From contig JBELLC010000001.1 in assembly GCA_042088965.1 (NCBI GenBank), positions 1 through 64,000 of the forward strand: DNA of 64,000 bases, given 5' to 3'. Below, in pieces: positions 62,244 through 64,000 of this stretch (position 1 is its first letter; each line of letters starts with the position of its first letter). A model generated the notes under the pieces. It did no database searches, was not told the origin of the DNA, and was given only the letters and a program-made list of their open reading frames with translations. The DNA is from TMED26 sp042088965. Its GTDB lineage: Bacteria > Pseudomonadota > Alphaproteobacteria > Thalassobaculales > Thalassobaculaceae. Made by a program: the position numbers and the translations under genes.

Positions 62244-63067
62244 CAACCACGACCTCACCGTTATTATTGATCGGTGCCGGTAAAATGGGCGGCGCAATGC
62301 TGACCGGCTGGTTAGACCAAAATATGGCACCACACGGTGTTATCATTGTCGAGCCTGATCCCAAGACCCAAGCGGAATGGCAAAACATTGCGGGCGTCAC
62401 TGTTTACCAAAACGCCAGTGACATTGCCGATACAGTCACCCCCAGCACGATTATTTTGGCCGTTAAACCACAGATGATGGACGACGCGTTAGTGCCGCTG
62501 CGGCGCTTTGTTGGCCCTTCAACCGCCTTTCTGTCAATCGCCGCAGGTAAAACCATTGCCTATTTTGAGCAGCATTTAGGCGACACGGCCGCCATCATCC
62601 GTTCCATGCCAAACACACCGGCGGCAGTCAGCCGTGGGATCACAGCCTATTGCACAAATAACGCGGTTAGCGCTGAACAAGCCAGTGCAGGGGCCGCCTT
62701 ACTGGCCGCCGTTGGCGAGGTTGTGGCGGTCGACAGCGAAGACCTCATTGATGCGGTCACGGGGGTCTCAGGGAGTGGCCCTGCTTATGTGTTTTATCTG
62801 ATTGAAACCTTAGCAGCCGCTGGTGTTGCAGCCGGACTATCGGCAGATATGGCGATGCAATTGGCGCATGCCACGGTGTGTGGTTCCGGCGAATTGGCGC
62901 GCCTCAGTGATCAACCTGCCAGCCAATTGCGGATCAATGTCACCAGCCCTGGCGGCACCACCAAAGCGGCGCTTGATGTGCTGATGGATCCAGACGCTGG
63001 CTTGGAACCTTTAATGCGCCGCGCAGTTGCGGCAGCCGCTCATCGGGCGCGCGAGCTCGCTGGATAA
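62240..63067 (+). CDS. proC: Pyrroline-5-carboxylate reductase
   Basis: A 275-residue enzyme that makes proline from pyrroline-5-carboxylate with NAD(P)H. It has GAGKMGGAM near residue 13, VKPQMMDD, RSMPNTPAAVSRG, and the C-terminal SGSGPAYVFYLIETLAAAGVAAGLS and VTSPGGTTKAAL. It overlaps the YbjN gene by four bases. Confidence 0.96.
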   Translation: MTTTTSPLLLIGAGKMGGAMLTGWLDQNMAPHGVIIVEPDPKTQAEWQNIAGVTVYQNASDIADTVTPSTIILAVKPQMMDDALVPLRRFVGPSTAFLSIAAGKTIAYFEQHLGDTAAIIRSMPNTPAAVSRGITAYCTNNAVSAEQASAGAALLAAVGEVVAVDSEDLIDAVTGVSGSGPAYVFYLIETLAAAGVAAGLSADMAMQLAHATVCGSGELARLSDQPASQLRINVTSPGGTTKAALDVLMDPDAGLEPLMRRAVAAAAHRARELAG

Positions 63068-63090
63068 AAACCCAAGGCTGCACCGCAACG

Positions 63091-63119
63091 CTGTAAATCC
63101 TGTCTGAAAGTGCTATACT
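63091..63119 (+). promoter_or_regulatory. Promoter of the TetR-like gene
   Basis: TATACT (63114-63119) has an extended TGC just before it and CTGTAA 17 bases upstream (63091-63096). The ATG at 63126 is only seven bases after the -10 box, so the transcript would start at or within a base or two of the start codon. Confidence 0.5.
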
Positions 63120-63125
63120 CTCGCC

Positions 63126-63749
63126 ATGACAGATGACGCCAATACCAACATAGAAGGGCAATTTGATCATGCCCTTTATCGCGCCGTTTTTGCGGCCGCC
63201 TTTGCTTGTGCCGCAGAAGGTCGCTGGCGGCAGGTAAGTTTGGCCGAGATATATGAGCGTGCGGGGATATCGGACCATCAAAGCAAACCCCCTTTTCGCT
63301 GCAAGATCGCTTTATTGACAGGTTTTGCAAAATGGGTTGATGACGAAGTGACCACCATGGCGGGCGCAGGTGAAGAGCTATCCGCCCGCGATCGGCTGTT
63401 TGACCTGTTGATGCTGCGGTTCGATGTCTTGGCCCCCTATCGCGATGGCGTTACCAGCATTATTCGTAGCCTGCCAAGCATGCCCATGACAGCGGTCGCG
63501 GGCGGGCCCGGATTGGCCAAATCGATGCGGCTAACGCTGACACTCGCTGGCCTTTCAAGCAGTGGATTAACCGGTATGCTGCGCGGCAAAGGCCTGGCCT
63601 TTGTCTATCTTAACGCCTTACGCACCTGGCTTGATGATGACAGTCAAGATTTGTCCGCCACCATGAAGGCCGTCGATCAGGGGTTGGTTAAAGCAGAAGA
63701 AGTCGCGCTTTCCATGGGCTTAGCGGCCGCGTATCAATCTGAAAAATAA
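63126..63749 (+). CDS. TetR-like regulator (probably leaderless)
   Basis: A 207-residue protein. The N-terminal part (residues 12-60, ACAAEGRWRQVSLAEIYERAGIS) fits a TetR helix-turn-helix, and the rest is helical with no catalytic motif. In alphaproteobacteria this gene often lies between proC and a phasin gene. No Shine-Dalgarno is present, and the -10 box is seven bases upstream, so it is probably translated from a leaderless mRNA. A 21-base palindrome follows its stop directly. Confidence 0.75.
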   Translation: MTDDANTNIEGQFDHALYRAVFAAAFACAAEGRWRQVSLAEIYERAGISDHQSKPPFRCKIALLTGFAKWVDDEVTTMAGAGEELSARDRLFDLLMLRFDVLAPYRDGVTSIIRSLPSMPMTAVAGGPGLAKSMRLTLTLAGLSSSGLTGMLRGKGLAFVYLNALRTWLDDDSQDLSATMKAVDQGLVKAEEVALSMGLAAAYQSEK

Positions 63750-63770
63750 TTTTTGTGCAGTGCACAAAAA
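63750..63770. promoter_or_regulatory. 21-bp palindrome upstream of the phasin promoter
   Basis: TTTTTGTGCA and TGCACAAAAA flank a single G. It begins one base after the TetR-like stop codon and lies just upstream of the phasin -35 box. It may be an operator, or an AT-rich transcript end for the upstream gene. Related TGCA sequences recur downstream of the promoter. Confidence 0.5.
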
Positions 63771-63774
63771 AATA

Positions 63775-63803
63775 TTGACGCACCACGTGAACGTCCCTAT
63801 GTT
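63775..63803 (+). promoter_or_regulatory. Sigma-70-type promoter of the phasin gene
   Basis: TTGACG (63775-63780) and TATGTT (63798-63803) are separated by exactly 17 bases. Transcription would start near 63810, followed by the GCACTG/CAGTGC element and the phasin ribosome site. Confidence 0.6.
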
Positions 63804-63820
63804 CCAGCTATTAATTTATT

Positions 63821-63840
63821 GCACTGCAACAAAACAGTGC
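63821..63840. promoter_or_regulatory. Inverted repeat GCACTG-N8-CAGTGC (candidate PhaR-type operator)
   Basis: Six-base perfect arms, with the run TTGCACTGCAACA on the left. Phasin genes of alphaproteobacteria are usually repressed by PhaR, which binds TGC/GCA-rich sites near the start. The element lies between the predicted transcript start and the phasin ribosome site. Confidence 0.45.
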
Positions 63841-63855
63841 GCGCTAAAGGAGCAT

Positions 63856-64000
63856 ATGATGACCTACAAAAACCCATTCCTCGATTTCGATGCGCAGAAA
63901 GTCATGACAGATTTCAAACTGCCGACCGTCGATACTGGTGCTGTGGTTGAGTTGTTTCAGCGCAACATGGAAGCCGTTGTAAATGCGAACCAGACAGCAT
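63856..64000 (+). CDS. Phasin-family protein, N-terminal part (cut by window edge)
   Basis: The first 48 codons of a phasin-like protein (MMTYKNPFLDFDAQKVMTDF, then VVELFQRNMEAVVNANQTA), which fits the Phasin_2 pattern. Phasins coat polyhydroxyalkanoate granules. AAAGGAG precedes the ATG pair at 63856/63859. The rest lies beyond the window, so the length and C-terminus cannot be judged. Confidence 0.85.
   Translation, partial: MMTYKNPFLDFDAQKVMTDFKLPTVDTGAVVELFQRNMEAVVNANQTA

Noticed and set aside
1..64000. tRNA, rRNA, CRISPR, insertion sequences or phage genes
   Set aside because: No cloverleaf signatures, no spaced repeat array, no transposase or integrase and no terminal inverted repeats were seen on reading; a tRNA or IS search would be needed to be certain.

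Overview
The window looks like chromosome from a free-living, heterotrophic alphaproteobacterium, probably marine. This rests on gene content and order. xseB-ispA-dxs-tlyA, aroC/fabI next to a DnaJ gene and pdxH, and YbjN-proC-TetR-phasin are all arrangements typical of Alphaproteobacteria. The many uptake and catabolic genes (TRAP transporter, CuyA-like desulfhydrase, two Fe(II)/2-oxoglutarate oxygenases, a dimethylglycine-dehydrogenase-like demethylase, the ArsJ/GAPDH arsenate pair) suit a bacterium living on dissolved organic matter. A SAR116/Puniceispirillum-type relative is my impression from memory and is not proven. A 100-base run of N at 43464-43563 shows that this is a scaffold, so the two sides of it are not proven neighbours. 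No tRNA, rRNA, CRISPR array, insertion sequence or prophage was seen.

Layout. 1-7.3 kb: a truncated AMP-binding CoA ligase, an MFS exporter, a TPP enzyme, an EamA permease with a PfkB sugar kinase of the YihV (sulfofructose kinase) type, a TauE/SafE anion exporter and a GST. 7.3-11.1 kb: a TPR protein, an alpha/beta hydrolase, and a GT4 plus GT9 glycosyltransferase pair that probably builds surface glycan. 11.3-18.2 kb: a translation block thrS-infC-rpmI-rplT-pheS-pheT, in which infC starts at the rare codon ATC. 18.2-20.5 kb: arsJ and its partner GAPDH for arsenate export. 20.6-29.3 kb: a catabolic island with a hotdog thioesterase, a BadH-like dehydrogenase, a VOC protein and a GlcG/HbpS protein on the minus strand; a GMC oxidoreductase plus PhyH oxygenase on the plus strand; and a TauD-type oxygenase plus FAD/GcvT demethylase on the minus strand. 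29.4-38.5 kb: housekeeping genes (SppA, AroC, FabI, DnaJ-like, glycine-zipper lipoprotein, PdxH) with some conserved unknowns. 38.6-43.4 kb: tlyA, dxs, ispA, xseB and a histone-deacetylase-fold hydrolase.

After the gap, 43.7-48.0 kb holds an RND efflux adaptor and pump. It is followed by a structured intergenic element, an XRE regulator with a palindrome at its own start, and a 600-base AT-rich intergenic region with five copies of TTTATACA. 49.8-55.6 kb: PuuE-type deacetylase, divergent from a glycine-riboswitch-controlled gcvT-gcvH-gcvP operon. 55.6-61.2 kb: a three-part TRAP transporter, a divergent LacI-type regulator and a CuyA-like PLP enzyme. 61.7-64 kb: YbjN, proC, a TetR-like regulator that looks leaderless, and a phasin cut by the window end with operator-like inverted repeats at its promoter.

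How parts may connect: the demethylase at 26.9-29.3 kb and the glycine cleavage system at 51-55.6 kb would both load one-carbon units onto tetrahydrofolate. The TauE exporter, YihV-like kinase and CuyA-like enzyme hint at organosulfonate use, but they are scattered and this is inference. The most interesting unexplained items are the regulatory elements (palindromes, octamer array, alternative hairpins, a coupled 17-codon leader ORF) and the oxidative island at 20.6-29.3 kb.
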